The notes: generated by a model not told the origin, from the sequence alone. Numbered from the stretch's first letter, positions 20,178-29,246 are shown. The stretch is DNA of 64,000 nt from Caballeronia peredens (GCA_001544595.2 FCOH02000008.1:182920-246919); one strand, 5' to 3'. Translations and numbers: made by a program.

Positions 20178-21087
20178 GTTCGTGCTCGACCAGGCGGAAG
20201 GTCTGCGCCGGCTGCTCACGCGTGCAGGGTCGCGCGTGGTGGCGGTCGTGGGCGGGCCGGCGGGCATCGGATGCACGTCGGCGGTGGTGAACCTCGGCGC
20301 GGCGCTGTCCGTGCACGGCAAGGATGTGCTCGTGATCGACGAGCGCCGCAACGCCGATTGCGTCGGCCGTCTGGCGGGCATCGATGACGCAGGCGCGCTC
20401 GCCGCGGTGATGTCGGGCCGCCGCGCGCTCGCCGATGTCGTCGGGCGCACGTCGTTCGGCTTCTCGCTGATCGCCGCGCCCCGCGACGAGCGCATCAGCC
20501 ACGACGCCGCGCAGTGCCGCGCGCTGCTCGACGGTCCGGCGGACATCGTGCTGATCGATGCGCAACTCGATCGCCATGGCGCGCTCTCGTCGCTCGCGGC
20601 GCAGGCGCATGACTTTCTCATCGTGACGCGGGTGGCCGCGTCGGCGATCACCGAAGCGTATGCGTGCATGAAGCGCCTGCATTACGCCCATGCGATCGGC
20701 CAGTTCCGCGTGCTCATCAATCACGTGCAGAACCCGGCCGACGCGGCGATCGCGTTCGACAACCTGTCGGGCGTCGCGAGCCGGTATCTGGCCGTGTCGC
20801 TCGTGCAGGCAGGGTATGTGTCCGAGGATGCGCGCGTCGCTCGGGCGAAGGATCTCTCCCGCTGCGCAGTCGAAGCGTTCCCGGCCACGGCCGCGGCACG
20901 CGACTACCGCGCGATCGCGGCGGAGCTCCTGCACTGGCCGATGCGTCCCGCGCCGTACATGCGCGCGGCGGACGGCCAGGCAGACGTGCGAATTCCGGAA
21001 GGCGACTCTGAACAGGGCGGGCGGGGGGCGGCGCATCGAAAGGCTGCGCTTCACGACTTTGCAATGAGCAGTACGGCGTCGATGTGA
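20170..21087 (+). CDS. flhG: FlhG (FleN/MinD-like), P-loop lysines absent
   Basis: A 305-residue MinD/ParA-fold partner of FlhF that limits flagellar number. TTG is chosen (MDKFVLDQAEGLRRLL); an in-frame ATG lies four codons upstream. It overlaps the end of flhF by eight bases. Residues 7-14, DQAEGLRR, match the conserved N-terminal DQAxxLR helix by which FlhG activates the FlhF GTPase. The deviant Walker A loop is changed: GGPAGIGCTS (28-37) has Pro and Cys where the two lysines of KGGxGKT should be. ATP binding is therefore doubtful. The Gly/His-rich C-terminal tail is extra. Confidence 0.9.
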   Translation: MDKFVLDQAEGLRRLLTRAGSRVVAVVGGPAGIGCTSAVVNLGAALSVHGKDVLVIDERRNADCVGRLAGIDDAGALAAVMSGRRALADVVGRTSFGFSLIAAPRDERISHDAAQCRALLDGPADIVLIDAQLDRHGALSSLAAQAHDFLIVTRVAASAITEAYACMKRLHYAHAIGQFRVLINHVQNPADAAIAFDNLSGVASRYLAVSLVQAGYVSEDARVARAKDLSRCAVEAFPATAAARDYRAIAAELLHWPMRPAPYMRAADGQADVRIPEGDSEQGGRGAAHRKAALHDFAMSSTASM

Positions 21088-21105
21088 CAAAGATAGGTGA
21101 CCAAG

Positions 21106-21837
21106 ATGTATAACGCCCAAGGCAAACTCTCACAGTCCGACGTGCTGACGAAATATGCACCGCTCGTTCGCCGGCTCGGCCTTCAGCTCGTCGCGAAGAT
21201 GCCGGCGAGCGTCGATCTCGACGATCTGATTCAGGCCGGCATGATCGGCCTCATGGATGCGGCGAGCCGCTACAAGGAAGATCAGGGCGCGCAGTTCGAA
21301 ACCTACGCGAGCCAGCGCATTCGCGGCGCGATGCTCGACGAGCTGCGCGCCAACGACTGGCTGCCGCGCAGCATGCGCAAGACCTCGCGCGAAGTGGAGT
21401 CGGCGGTGCACAAGGTCGAGCAGAGCCTCGGCCGCTCCGCGAGCGAGACGGAGATCGCCGAGCACATGAACATGCCGCTCGACGAATATCAGTCGATGCT
21501 GCAGGACCTGCACGGCAGCCAGCTCATCTATTACGAAGACTTCGACCGCTCCGCCGACGACGAGCCGTTCCTCGACCGCTATTGCGTCGATCGCTCGGAC
21601 CCGCTGTCGGCGCTGCTCGACGACAGCTTGCGCGGGGCGCTGATCGAAGCGATCGACAAGCTGCCCGAGCGCGAGAAGCTCCTGATGAGCCTCTACTATG
21701 AACGCGGCCTGAACCTGCGCGAAATCGGCGCGGTGATGGAAGTGAGCGAATCGCGCGTGTGCCAGTTGCACAGCCAGGCGGTGGCGCGTCTGCGCACGAA
21801 GCTGCGCGAGCAGGCCTGGACGAGCGTCGAAGCGTGA
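21106..21837 (+). CDS. fliA: RNA polymerase sigma-28 factor for flagellar genes
   Basis: FliA is the sigma factor of class III (late) flagellar genes. The 243-residue protein has region 2 (YKEDQGAQFETYASQRIRGAMLDELR, NDWLPRSMRK), region 3 (SETEIAEHMNMPLDEY) and region 4 with the helix-turn-helix LREIGAVMEVSESRVCQLHS. ATG at 21106 is chosen because AGGTGA is five bases upstream; a GTG three codons earlier is inside that ribosome site. It is 18 bases after flhG. Its antagonist FlgM is encoded in this window, and two matching promoters are seen (upstream of flgM and ycgR). Confidence 0.97.
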   Translation: MYNAQGKLSQSDVLTKYAPLVRRLGLQLVAKMPASVDLDDLIQAGMIGLMDAASRYKEDQGAQFETYASQRIRGAMLDELRANDWLPRSMRKTSREVESAVHKVEQSLGRSASETEIAEHMNMPLDEYQSMLQDLHGSQLIYYEDFDRSADDEPFLDRYCVDRSDPLSALLDDSLRGALIEAIDKLPEREKLLMSLYYERGLNLREIGAVMEVSESRVCQLHSQAVARLRTKLREQAWTSVEA

Positions 21838-21843
21838 GTTTGC

Positions 21844-21864
21844 GGGCCCGCCTCGATGCGGGCC
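21844..21864. terminator. Hairpin between fliA and the GGDEF gene (weak)
   Basis: GGCCCGC / GCGGGCC forms a 7-bp stem with a 6-base loop in the 34-base gap between the convergent fliA and diguanylate cyclase genes. There is no T run on either strand, so termination is only suggested by position. Confidence 0.35.
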
Positions 21865-21871
21865 GGCCGAT

Positions 21872-22966
21872 TCAGTTCGGCTCGAAGTCGTGCGTTTCGG
21901 CGAACACGGTCTTGCCTTCGCCGAGACTTTTCGCGCGATACATCGCGCGGTCGGCGGCGCGCAGCACGGCGGTCATGTCAGCCTGACGCGCGGCGCTCGC
22001 GCTGGAAAGCAGACACGCGCCGATGCTCGCCGATACCGACACCGGCCGCTCCTGCACCGACGTGATCGTGTCCAGCACGGAGTGGATGCTGTCGGCCACC
22101 GACAGCACCGCCGTCCGGTCGCGCACCTGATGCGCGAGCACGACGAACTCGTCGCCGCCCAGACGCGCGATGGTGTCCGTCTTGCGCATGCGCTTCGCGA
22201 GCGATTGCGCGAAGGCCTGCAGCAGCATGTCGCCGACGGCGTGACCGTAGGTATCGTTCACTTCCTTGAAGCCGTCGAGATCGATCAGCAGCAGCGCGGC
22301 GGCATGCGTGTCATCGCTTTCGCGTGCGCTCATTGCGCGATCGACGATCTGTTCGAGCGCGTAGCGGTTGGACAGTCCCGTGAGCGGATCGGTCGATGCC
22401 TGGCGCGCCAGCACGCGGTTCGCGTTGCCGAGCCGGTCGACGAGCACGCTCAGATACACCGATATGCCGAGCACGCTCAGCCCCAGCCCGATTGCGGCGG
22501 GGAGATTCGCGTGCCACCACGGCTGCCAGATCGCGAGCGCCATGACGACGGCGAGCGCCGTCGCGCACGAGACCGCGAGCGTGCGCTTGCCGTAGCGGCA
22601 ACCCGAGCCGATCAGAAACCAGAACACGACCCAGAGCAGCGGCAGCGCGATGGCGCCTCCGGCCGCGAGCGCGAGCCCGAGAATCGTCTGATCGGCGATG
22701 GTCGTGACGGTGAGACGCTTCATCGACGGCGCGCTCATGCGGCTCACGACGAGCAACGTCACGCCACCGTAAGCCACGTAAGACGCGATGAGCCCCGTGA
22801 CCAGCGACGCATCGTGCGACGGATGCAGCCACTCGAAGACCGCGTAAGCCAGAAGGACCGCTGCGCCCATCCAGACCCTGAGCGTGGCCTGCTCGCGCTC
22901 GGGATTCCGGTGCTCGGACCATGCGAAGGCATAAGCCCGGCGTGCCGGTTGATGCGCCTGCTCCAT
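21872..22966 (-). CDS. Membrane diguanylate cyclase (GGDEF)
   Basis: A 364-residue enzyme predicted to make c-di-GMP from two GTP at the inner membrane. The first ~190 residues contain about six hydrophobic segments (for example VWMGAAVLLAYAVFEWL and LPLLWVVFWFLIGSG) and no recognised sensor domain. The GGDEF domain follows (DPLTGLSNRYALEQIVD, LLLIDLDGFKEVNDTYGH, active site RLGGDEF). An RxxD inhibitory site (RKTD) sits five residues before GGDEF, so product feedback is likely. It is convergent with fliA; with ycgR in the same window this suggests c-di-GMP control of motility. Confidence 0.93.
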   Translation of the reverse strand: MEQAHQPARRAYAFAWSEHRNPEREQATLRVWMGAAVLLAYAVFEWLHPSHDASLVTGLIASYVAYGGVTLLVVSRMSAPSMKRLTVTTIADQTILGLALAAGGAIALPLLWVVFWFLIGSGCRYGKRTLAVSCATALAVVMALAIWQPWWHANLPAAIGLGLSVLGISVYLSVLVDRLGNANRVLARQASTDPLTGLSNRYALEQIVDRAMSARESDDTHAAALLLIDLDGFKEVNDTYGHAVGDMLLQAFAQSLAKRMRKTDTIARLGGDEFVVLAHQVRDRTAVLSVADSIHSVLDTITSVQERPVSVSASIGACLLSSASAARQADMTAVLRAADRAMYRAKSLGEGKTVFAETHDFEPN

Positions 22967-23057
22967 ACTGAACCCCTGGATGGTGATTTCTTGCTGTTGT
23001 CTCTTGCTGTTTTGTATTGCGGTCCGTCGCGGCGTCGGTGCAGCGGTTGTGCGTGAA

Positions 23058-23119
23058 GTTGCAGCGGGCTGAATCGAGTTGCATCGGGTTGCACCGGCGC
23101 GCGCCCGCTATTTTGCAAC
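23058..23119. promoter_or_regulatory. Phased GTTGCA repeats between the GGDEF and Rieske genes
   Basis: GTTGCA occurs as direct repeats starting at 23058, 23078 and 23088 (steps of 20 and 10 bases, on one face of the helix) and once inverted at 23114-23119. It lies in the divergent promoter region of the two genes. It may be an operator; the binding protein is not known. The hexamer equals the PutA motif. Confidence 0.4.
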
Positions 23120-23182
23120 TTTTTGCGAAGACGCTGTGTTTCGTGTAAGAACGGCTTTCGTACCTACAACACGCTTCGAACG

Positions 23183-24181
23183 ATGCCCGACGAAACCCCT
23201 TTGGCTTCCCTGACAGGCGAATGGCTGCCGGTCTGCAACAGCGAAGACGTGCCGGACGGCGGCGCGCGCGGATTCGTGGTCGCGGATGAGCGGATCGTCG
23301 TGTGGCGCGACAGTATCGGTGCGGCGCATGTGTGGCGCGATTACTGTCCGCATCGTGGTGCGCAGTTGTCGCTCGGACACGTGATGCGCGATCAGATCGC
23401 GTGTCCGTATCACGGCTGGCGCTACGACATCGAAGGGCAGTGTGTGCGGATTCCGTCGAATCCGTCGTTGCGTCCCGCGAAGCGCGCGTGCGCGACGACG
23501 TTCGCCAGCGAGGAAAAGTACGGCGTCGTGTGGATGTGTTTCGGCGAGCCCGCGCATCCGCTCGATTTCTTCCCCGAAGCCGCGATTCCCGGCGGCCGGC
23601 GCATCAATCTCGCGCCGCAGACGGTGAGGTCGTCGGCGCCGCGCGTCGTCGAGAATTTTCTGGATATGGCGCACTTCTCGTTCGTGCATGTCGGGATTCT
23701 GGGCGAACACGCGCACACGGAAGTGCCGGATTATGACGTCGTGCAGACGGCCGACGGAGGACTCGAGGCGCGGCAATGTCGATACTGGCAGCCCGCGGGC
23801 ATGCCGGGCCAGGGCGGCGGCGCGATGATCGACTATATCTATCGCGTGAAACGGCCGCTGATCGCGAGTCTCACGAAGATGGCGTCGGGCGGGCAGGGCG
23901 CGCTGCATATCATGCTGGCGGCGTCGCCGGTGACGCAGACGGAGACGCGCGCGTGGCTCGTTTCCATTCACGAGGATGATTCGACGCACAGCGACCGCGA
24001 GCTTTACGACTTCAACATGGAGATTTTGTTGCAGGACACGCCGGTCGTGGAATCGCAATGGCCGAAGTGTCTGCCGCTCGATCTCGATGCGGAACTGCAT
24101 CAGCGATGTGACCGGATGGCGGTCGCGTACAGGAGATGGCTGGCGGGGATGGGGTTTGGCTACGGGACGATTGGTCCGTGA
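23183..24181 (+). CDS. Rieske non-haem iron oxygenase, alpha subunit
   Basis: A 332-residue ring-hydroxylating or demethylating oxygenase subunit. The N-terminal Rieske domain has both cluster motifs, CPHRG and CPYHGW, spaced normally. The catalytic domain has the mononuclear iron motif DMAHFSFVH (Asp/Asn-x-x-His-x4-His pattern) preceded by VVENFL. The ATG gives the usual start; a longer frame upstream adds 20 basic residues without resemblance. No ferredoxin or reductase gene is nearby, so electrons must come from elsewhere. Relatives act on vanillate-type aromatics, but the substrate cannot be named here. Confidence 0.9.
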   Translation: MPDETPLASLTGEWLPVCNSEDVPDGGARGFVVADERIVVWRDSIGAAHVWRDYCPHRGAQLSLGHVMRDQIACPYHGWRYDIEGQCVRIPSNPSLRPAKRACATTFASEEKYGVVWMCFGEPAHPLDFFPEAAIPGGRRINLAPQTVRSSAPRVVENFLDMAHFSFVHVGILGEHAHTEVPDYDVVQTADGGLEARQCRYWQPAGMPGQGGGAMIDYIYRVKRPLIASLTKMASGGQGALHIMLAASPVTQTETRAWLVSIHEDDSTHSDRELYDFNMEILLQDTPVVESQWPKCLPLDLDAELHQRCDRMAVAYRRWLAGMGFGYGTIGP

Positions 24182-24313
24182 GATGGGGTGTTTCTTTTCG
24201 ATGAACGGCGGTTTGACCCGGACTCTGGCGAGGGCGCCATGACTGAATGTCGAACGGCGCGGGGGATGGATGAGGCAGAAACGCTGTGGCCACGTTCTTC
24301 GAGTCGAAATCTG

Positions 24314-24389
24314 TGGCGCGCCCGGCTGGGATCGAACCAGCAACCCCTGCCTTCGGAGGGCAGTACTCTATCCATTGAGCTACGGGCGC
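24314..24389 (-). tRNA. tRNA-Arg (anticodon CCG), CCA encoded
   Basis: A complete cloverleaf on the minus strand: acceptor arm GCGCCCG / CGGGCGC, D-arm GCTC...GAG, anticodon stem CTGCC / GGCAG with loop CTCCGAA (anticodon CCG, reading CGG codons), and a T-arm with GGTTCGATCC. The discriminator base is G and the 3' CCA is encoded in the gene. It stands alone between the Rieske and cytochrome c genes; no integrase or duplicated 3' end was seen next to it. Confidence 0.95.
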
Positions 24390-24695
24390 AACTGCGGGGA
24401 ACCTTGCAAGGAGGGAGCCGAAACACGGCGGCAAGGCCCATGCGAATCCGAGAGGATACCTGCTTTCCGTGACTTCGTCCATCGCGCGGGCCCGGACGGC
24501 CCGCGTAACGCACGCATGCAAGCCTCACACGATTCGGGTAAACGCCCGTTCCGCCACGCCGCCGCCCCGCGCCGACAGTTAAGCGTTCCGTCTATAATCG
24601 ACCGTGCCTTTTCCCCAAGGCGTCTTAGCGCAATGCGGTAGCTGTCACGCTGTCACTGAACCGACTCACACCAAAAAACGGGAGACGAGACAAGC
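24390..24695. other. Leader region of the cytochrome c gene
   Basis: About 300 bases between the tRNA and the cytochrome c start. A perfect TATAAT stands at 24593-24598 with a weak -35 (CCGACA at 24572), giving a likely sigma-70 promoter some 100 bases before the gene. The gene's ribosome site GGGAG lies close to the ATG. The left part should contain the tRNA promoter on the minus strand; no other structure was found. Confidence 0.45.
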
Positions 24696-25625
24696 ATGAG
24701 CGAAGCACCCCACGGAGCCCCGATCAAGACACCCGGCCAACTCATCGCCGCGATCATCGCGGGGTTCGGTATTCCGGTCGCCATCATCATCCTGCTCGCG
24801 GTGTACGTGAACAACGCGACGCGCACCGGCGCCGGCACCGATCTCGAAGCCTCCGTGAAGGAGCGCATCGCGCCGTCCGCGCAGGTCGACGTCCGCGACG
24901 CCAACGCGCCGCGCGTCTTCAAAACCGGCGAGGAAGTCTACAAGGCCGTGTGCTCGGCCTGTCACGCGGCGGGAACAGCGGGCGCGCCCAAGTTCAGCGA
25001 CGCCGGCGCCTGGGCCCCGCGCATCAGCGAAGGCTACGACACGCTCCTGCACAATGCGCTCAACGGCAAGGGCGCGATGCCCGCGCGCGGCGGCACGAGC
25101 CCCGACGACTACAGCGACTTCGAAATCGCGCGCGCGGTCGTCTACATGGCGAACAACAGCGGCGGCAAACTCGCGGAACCGGCACAACCCGCGCCGGGCG
25201 CGGCGGCCAACGCGGCATCGGCGCCGGCGGCGGGTGCAGCGCCCGCCGAGGGCGCGTCCGGCGCGGCGGCCGCACCGGCCGGCGCGAGCGCCAATGAAAA
25301 CGCGCAGGCGGCGGCAGCGGTCGCGGCGCTGGCATCGGTGCCGCAGGCGGCGGCTCCAGCCGCGGGCGCGCAAAGCGCCGATGCAGCGCAAGCCGGCAAG
25401 GCGCTCTACGAGCAGGTTTGCCAGGCGTGTCACGCGGCGGGCGTGCTCGGTGCGCCGAAGTTCGGTGACAAGGCCGCGTGGGCGCCGCGTCTGAAAGAGC
25501 CGATGGAAACCGTCTACAACTACGCGCTCAAAGGCAAGGGCGCGATGCCGGCGAAAGGCGGATCGAACGCGTCGGACGCGGATGTGAAGGCCGCCGTCGA
25601 TTACATGGCGAACGCGGCGAAGTAA
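24696..25625 (+). CDS. Membrane-anchored dihaem cytochrome c (cytochrome c5-like)
   Basis: A 309-residue exported cytochrome with one N-terminal membrane anchor (LIAAIIAGFGIPVAIIILLAVYV) and two c-type haem domains, each with CxxCH (CSACH and CQACH) and the same ending pattern GKGAMPARGG / GKGAMPAKGG. The two domains are clearly an internal duplication. They are joined by about 80 residues of Ala/Pro/Gly-rich linker. It is expected to shuttle electrons on the periplasmic face of the inner membrane. No oxidase genes are next to it. A strong terminator follows. Confidence 0.93.
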   Translation: MSEAPHGAPIKTPGQLIAAIIAGFGIPVAIIILLAVYVNNATRTGAGTDLEASVKERIAPSAQVDVRDANAPRVFKTGEEVYKAVCSACHAAGTAGAPKFSDAGAWAPRISEGYDTLLHNALNGKGAMPARGGTSPDDYSDFEIARAVVYMANNSGGKLAEPAQPAPGAAANAASAPAAGAAPAEGASGAAAAPAGASANENAQAAAAVAALASVPQAAAPAAGAQSADAAQAGKALYEQVCQACHAAGVLGAPKFGDKAAWAPRLKEPMETVYNYALKGKGAMPAKGGSNASDADVKAAVDYMANAAK

Positions 25626-25641
25626 CGATTCATCGCGCGAC

Positions 25642-25675
25642 AAAAAACCCTGCGCCGCAAGACGCAGGGTTTTTT
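25642..25675. terminator. Bidirectional terminator between cytochrome c and rep
   Basis: AAAAAACCCTGCG and CGCAGGGTTTTTT form a 13-bp stem with an 8-base loop. The A run on the left and T run on the right let it serve both convergent genes. Confidence 0.9.
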
Positions 25676-25722
25676 CTTTGGAAGCGCAGAAAGTGCGGAA
25701 AGCGCAGAAAGGAACCGAAAAC

Positions 25723-27810
25723 TCAGGTCTTCTGCAGCATCGCCTTGAGCATCGCCATGCGGTCCTTCGGCGAGAGCGGCGCTTCTTCGGGCGTGGGCGG
25801 CGGCGCGTCGTCGAGCAGCATCTCGGGAATGAAGCGCGACGGCTCGCATACCACCGTCTCCCGCGCGCGCTTGCGCTTCTTGCACCAGTTCAGATGCAGA
25901 CTGCGCTGCGCCCGCGTGATCGCGACGTACATCAGCCGGCGCTCTTCCTCGATGCGCGCATCGTCGACGGGCGCGTCGTCGTCCGAGCCGCCGCGATGCG
26001 GCATGATCCCTTCCTCGACGCCCACCAGAAACACGTGCGGATACTCCAGTCCCTTCGACGCGTGCACCGTCGAGAGCCGCACCGCATCCGGGTCTTCGTC
26101 CTTGCCTTCGAGCATCGACATCAGCGCGACGGTCTGGATCAGGCCGAGCAGGTTCTTGCCTTCATCGCCGAAACCATCGGCCGTGTCGTAACCCGTCTGT
26201 TCCGTTTCCGCCGACGGCGCGGGCTTCGTGCCCTTGCGCTTGAGCCATTCGAGAAATTCGAGCACGTTCTGCCACTTCGACTGCGCCTGCCGCTCGTCGT
26301 GGGCATCGTAGAGATACGACTCGTAGTGGATGGCTTCCATCATGTCGTCGAGCACTTCGGTCGCGGGATCGCGCGCCGCGCGCTCGCCCAGGCGCCGCAT
26401 CCATTCGCAGAACGTGCGCAGCGGTTCCACTTGCCGCGCCGACAGACGCGCCTCGATGCCGCCCATGAACACCGCCTCGAACAGCGAGACCTTCGCCGCG
26501 CCCGCGAACGCGCCGAGCGCCTCGAGCGTCGTATTGCCGACACCGCGTCGCGGCGTCGTGATCGCGCGAATGAACGCGGGATCGTCGTCGGGATTCGCGA
26601 TCAGCCGCAGATACGCAATGATGTCCTTGATCTCCGCGCGATCGAAGAAGGACTGCCCGCCCGACAGCACATAGGGAATGCGCTCGCGCCGCAACACCTG
26701 CTCGAAGATGCGCGCCTGAAAGTTGCCGCGATACAGAATGGCGTAATCGCGAAACGCCGCGCGCCGCTCGAACTTGTGCGCGGACAGCCGGAACACGACC
26801 GATTCCGCTTCGTGCTCTTCGTCGTTGCAGCCCGTGACGGTGATCGTGTCGCCCATGCCGTGCTCGGACCACAGCTTCTTTTCGAACAGCTTCGGATTGT
26901 TCGCGATGACGTTGTTCGCCGCCGTCAGGATCCGCACCGTGGAGCGATAGTTCTGCTCCAGCTTGACGACATGCAGCTTCGGGAAATCCTTGCCGAGTTG
27001 CGCGAGATTTTCGATCGTCGCGCCGCGCCAGCCGTAGATCGCCTGATCGTCGTCGCCGACGGCCGTGAACGCCGCGCGCGGACCGGCAAGCAGCTTCAGC
27101 AATTCGTACTGGCAGGTGTTGGTGTCCTGATATTCGTCGATCAGCAGATAGCGCAGCCGGTTCTGCCATTTGTCGCGCACTTGCTCGTTCTGCGCGAAGA
27201 GTTGCGCGGGACGCAGGATCAGATCGTCGAAGTCGAGCGCCTGATACGCGTGCAGCGTGGCCGCGTAGCTCCGGTAGACGATCGCCGCCTGATGCTCGTC
27301 CTCGTTGTTCGCGAGCACGGCCGCCTGATCGGGCGACACCATCGCGTTCTTCCATAACGAGATCGTCGATTGCACTTTGCGGATCAGGCCCTTGTCGGTC
27401 GTGCCGAGCTGCTCCTGAACCATGCCGAAGCAGTCGTCCGCATCCATGATGGAAAACTGCGGCTTCAGCCCGACGTGCTCCGCTTCCTGCCGCATGATCT
27501 GCACGCCGAGCGAGTGAAACGTGCAGATCGTCAACTGATTGACCGGAATCTTGCGGCCTTCCTTGCCGGGCGTCGTCAGCGTTTTGCCTTCGAGCAGCTT
27601 CGCCGTGCGCTCGCGCATTTCGAGCGCGGCCTTGTTCGTGAAGGTGAGCGCGGCGATATGTTTCGGCTCGAAGCCGCGTCCTTCGATCAGATGCGCGATC
27701 TTCTGCGTGATCACGCGCGTCTTGCCGCTGCCCGCGCCGGCGAGCACGAGACAGGGACCATCGAGATAGCGCACGGCTTCGCTTTGCGCGGCGTTCAGAC
27801 CTGCGGACAT
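25723..27810 (-). CDS. rep: ATP-dependent 3'-5' DNA helicase Rep
   Basis: A 695-residue superfamily 1A helicase that clears proteins from DNA ahead of the replication fork. Motifs in order are Walker A LVLAGAGSGKTRVIT, FTNKAALEMRER, CTFHSLG, DEYQDTN, VGDDDQAIYGWRGA, LEQNYRS, LSTVHASKGLEYPHVF and VAITRAQ. Segments around LFEKKLWSE, FRDYAILYRGNFQARIFE and PYVLSGGQSFFDRAEIKD align with Rep rather than UvrD as I remember them. Length is normal for Rep. It is divergent from the oxidoreductase gene and shares the downstream terminator with cytochrome c. Confidence 0.93.
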   Translation of the reverse strand: MSAGLNAAQSEAVRYLDGPCLVLAGAGSGKTRVITQKIAHLIEGRGFEPKHIAALTFTNKAALEMRERTAKLLEGKTLTTPGKEGRKIPVNQLTICTFHSLGVQIMRQEAEHVGLKPQFSIMDADDCFGMVQEQLGTTDKGLIRKVQSTISLWKNAMVSPDQAAVLANNEDEHQAAIVYRSYAATLHAYQALDFDDLILRPAQLFAQNEQVRDKWQNRLRYLLIDEYQDTNTCQYELLKLLAGPRAAFTAVGDDDQAIYGWRGATIENLAQLGKDFPKLHVVKLEQNYRSTVRILTAANNVIANNPKLFEKKLWSEHGMGDTITVTGCNDEEHEAESVVFRLSAHKFERRAAFRDYAILYRGNFQARIFEQVLRRERIPYVLSGGQSFFDRAEIKDIIAYLRLIANPDDDPAFIRAITTPRRGVGNTTLEALGAFAGAAKVSLFEAVFMGGIEARLSARQVEPLRTFCEWMRRLGERAARDPATEVLDDMMEAIHYESYLYDAHDERQAQSKWQNVLEFLEWLKRKGTKPAPSAETEQTGYDTADGFGDEGKNLLGLIQTVALMSMLEGKDEDPDAVRLSTVHASKGLEYPHVFLVGVEEGIMPHRGGSDDDAPVDDARIEEERRLMYVAITRAQRSLHLNWCKKRKRARETVVCEPSRFIPEMLLDDAPPPTPEEAPLSPKDRMAMLKAMLQKT

Positions 27811-27983
27811 CGTTGTGGGCTTCTGGAATTTGAGGCGCGCGGCAAGCGCCGGCGCATGGAAGAGTGCGCGATGTTAACACGATAGAAAGCGCACGGTTCC
27901 GGCCCCCGTTCCCGCCGATCGGAGCGGTGACCGCGCGTAGCCGTGCCACAATATCGGACCCGATTTCACGACAGGATGCCCGC

Positions 27984-29030
27984 ATGAGTTCAGCACTGAA
28001 AGTCGGCGTGATGGGCTACGGCCTCGCCGGCGCGACGTTTCACGCGCCCGTCATCGAGCATTGCGGCCGCGCGGAAGTGACCGCCATCGCGACGAGCCAG
28101 GCCGAGCGCGCGCAGGCCGACTATCCGAACGCGCAGATCGTCGCGGATTTCGATGCGCTGCTCGCCGTCGACGGTCTCGAATGCGTCGTCGTCGCGACGC
28201 CGAACGACACGCACTTCGATCTCGCGCATCGCGCGCTGTCGGCGGGCAAGCACGTCGTCGTCGACAAGCCGGTCACGCTCTCGTCGCGCGACGCCCGCAC
28301 GCTCGCCGATCTCGCGCAGCAGAAAGGCCTGCTGTTCGCGCCGTTCCACAACCGCCGCTGGGACGGCGATTTCATGACGGTGCGCGCGCTGATCGAGAGC
28401 GGACGGCTCGGACGCATCACGCATTACGAATCGCATTTCGACCGCTTTCGCCCGAAAGTGCCGCAGCGCTGGCGCGAGGAAGCGACGCGCGGCGGCGGCT
28501 TGCTGTTCGATCTGGGGCCGCATCTGATCGATCAGGCGCTGACGTTGTTCGGCGCGCCGCAGACCGTGACGGCGTTCGTCAAGGCGCATCGCGATCACGC
28601 GCACGCGCCGGATTACGTGCACCTCGTGCTCGGCTACGGCGACAAGGAAGTGATCCTGCACGCAAGCGCGCTCGCGGCGCTGGAGCCGCCGCGTTTCGCG
28701 ATCCACGGCACGCGCGGCAGTTACGTGAAAAACGGCCTCGACACGCAGGAAGACCAGTTGCGCTCGGGCATGCGGCCGGGCAATCCGGAATTCGGCAAGA
28801 ATCCGGCGGGTTTGCTGCGCGAAGTGGACGGCGATCTCGATCTGCGTCACGAATTCGCCACGAAAGACGGCGCGTACATCGATTTTTACAGCGCGCTGGC
28901 AGTGTCCATTCAGGACGGCAAGCCTTTTCCGGTCACGCCGCAGGACGCCGTGGACACGATGACGATCATCGAACTCGCGCTTCAGAGCGACCGCGAAGGG
29001 CGCCGCGTGCCGTTCGCGCGGATCGGCTGA
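27984..29030 (+). CDS. Gfo/Idh/MocA family NAD(P)-dependent oxidoreductase
   Basis: A 348-residue sugar- or inositol-type dehydrogenase. The Rossmann fold begins GVMGYGLAGATFHAPVI, with VVATPNDTHF; the family EKP motif appears as DKP (HVVVDKPVTLS), and HNRRWDGDFMTV and LFDLGPHLIDQALTLFG follow. ATG at 27984 has AGGA about eight bases upstream; the frame extends 40 codons further up into the promoter region shared with rep. Closest recollection is the YdgJ/IolW-like group acting on scyllo-inosose or related sugars. The exact substrate is unknown. Confidence 0.9.
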   Translation: MSSALKVGVMGYGLAGATFHAPVIEHCGRAEVTAIATSQAERAQADYPNAQIVADFDALLAVDGLECVVVATPNDTHFDLAHRALSAGKHVVVDKPVTLSSRDARTLADLAQQKGLLFAPFHNRRWDGDFMTVRALIESGRLGRITHYESHFDRFRPKVPQRWREEATRGGGLLFDLGPHLIDQALTLFGAPQTVTAFVKAHRDHAHAPDYVHLVLGYGDKEVILHASALAALEPPRFAIHGTRGSYVKNGLDTQEDQLRSGMRPGNPEFGKNPAGLLREVDGDLDLRHEFATKDGAYIDFYSALAVSIQDGKPFPVTPQDAVDTMTIIELALQSDREGRRVPFARIG

Positions 29031-29130
29031 AAAGGGCCGGCTGAACACCTGTCAGCGGGCGTGTGCGCTGTCCATCGGAGGCGCCCGAATCCGTTTGACA
29101 ACCCTAATTCGGTCGCGTAAATTCTGCCGC

Positions 29131-29222
29131 ACGCGTCGGGAGAGCGCGTGGCCGCTGTGTTGTCAGCGTCGCCGCGCCGCCGAAGGGGCACACCCGCAAA
29201 CTCTCAGGCAAAAGGACCGGCC
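29131..29222 (+). promoter_or_regulatory. Glycine riboswitch, first aptamer
   Basis: The stretch begins CGGGAGAGCGCG and ends with the class hallmarks CCGAAGGGGC and CTCTCAGGCAAAAGGACCG. These are the conserved core pieces of glycine-binding aptamers upstream of gcv operons. It is joined to a second aptamer by a strong hairpin (CGAGGAAAT / ATTTCCTCG, 29227-29246). Confidence 0.93.
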
Positions 29223-29246
29223 GCGTCGAGGAAATGAATTTCCTCG

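Noticed and set aside
24314..24389. tRNA-Arg as an attachment site of an integrated element
   Set aside because: There is no integrase, no second copy of the tRNA end in the window, and the flanking genes look like ordinary chromosome.
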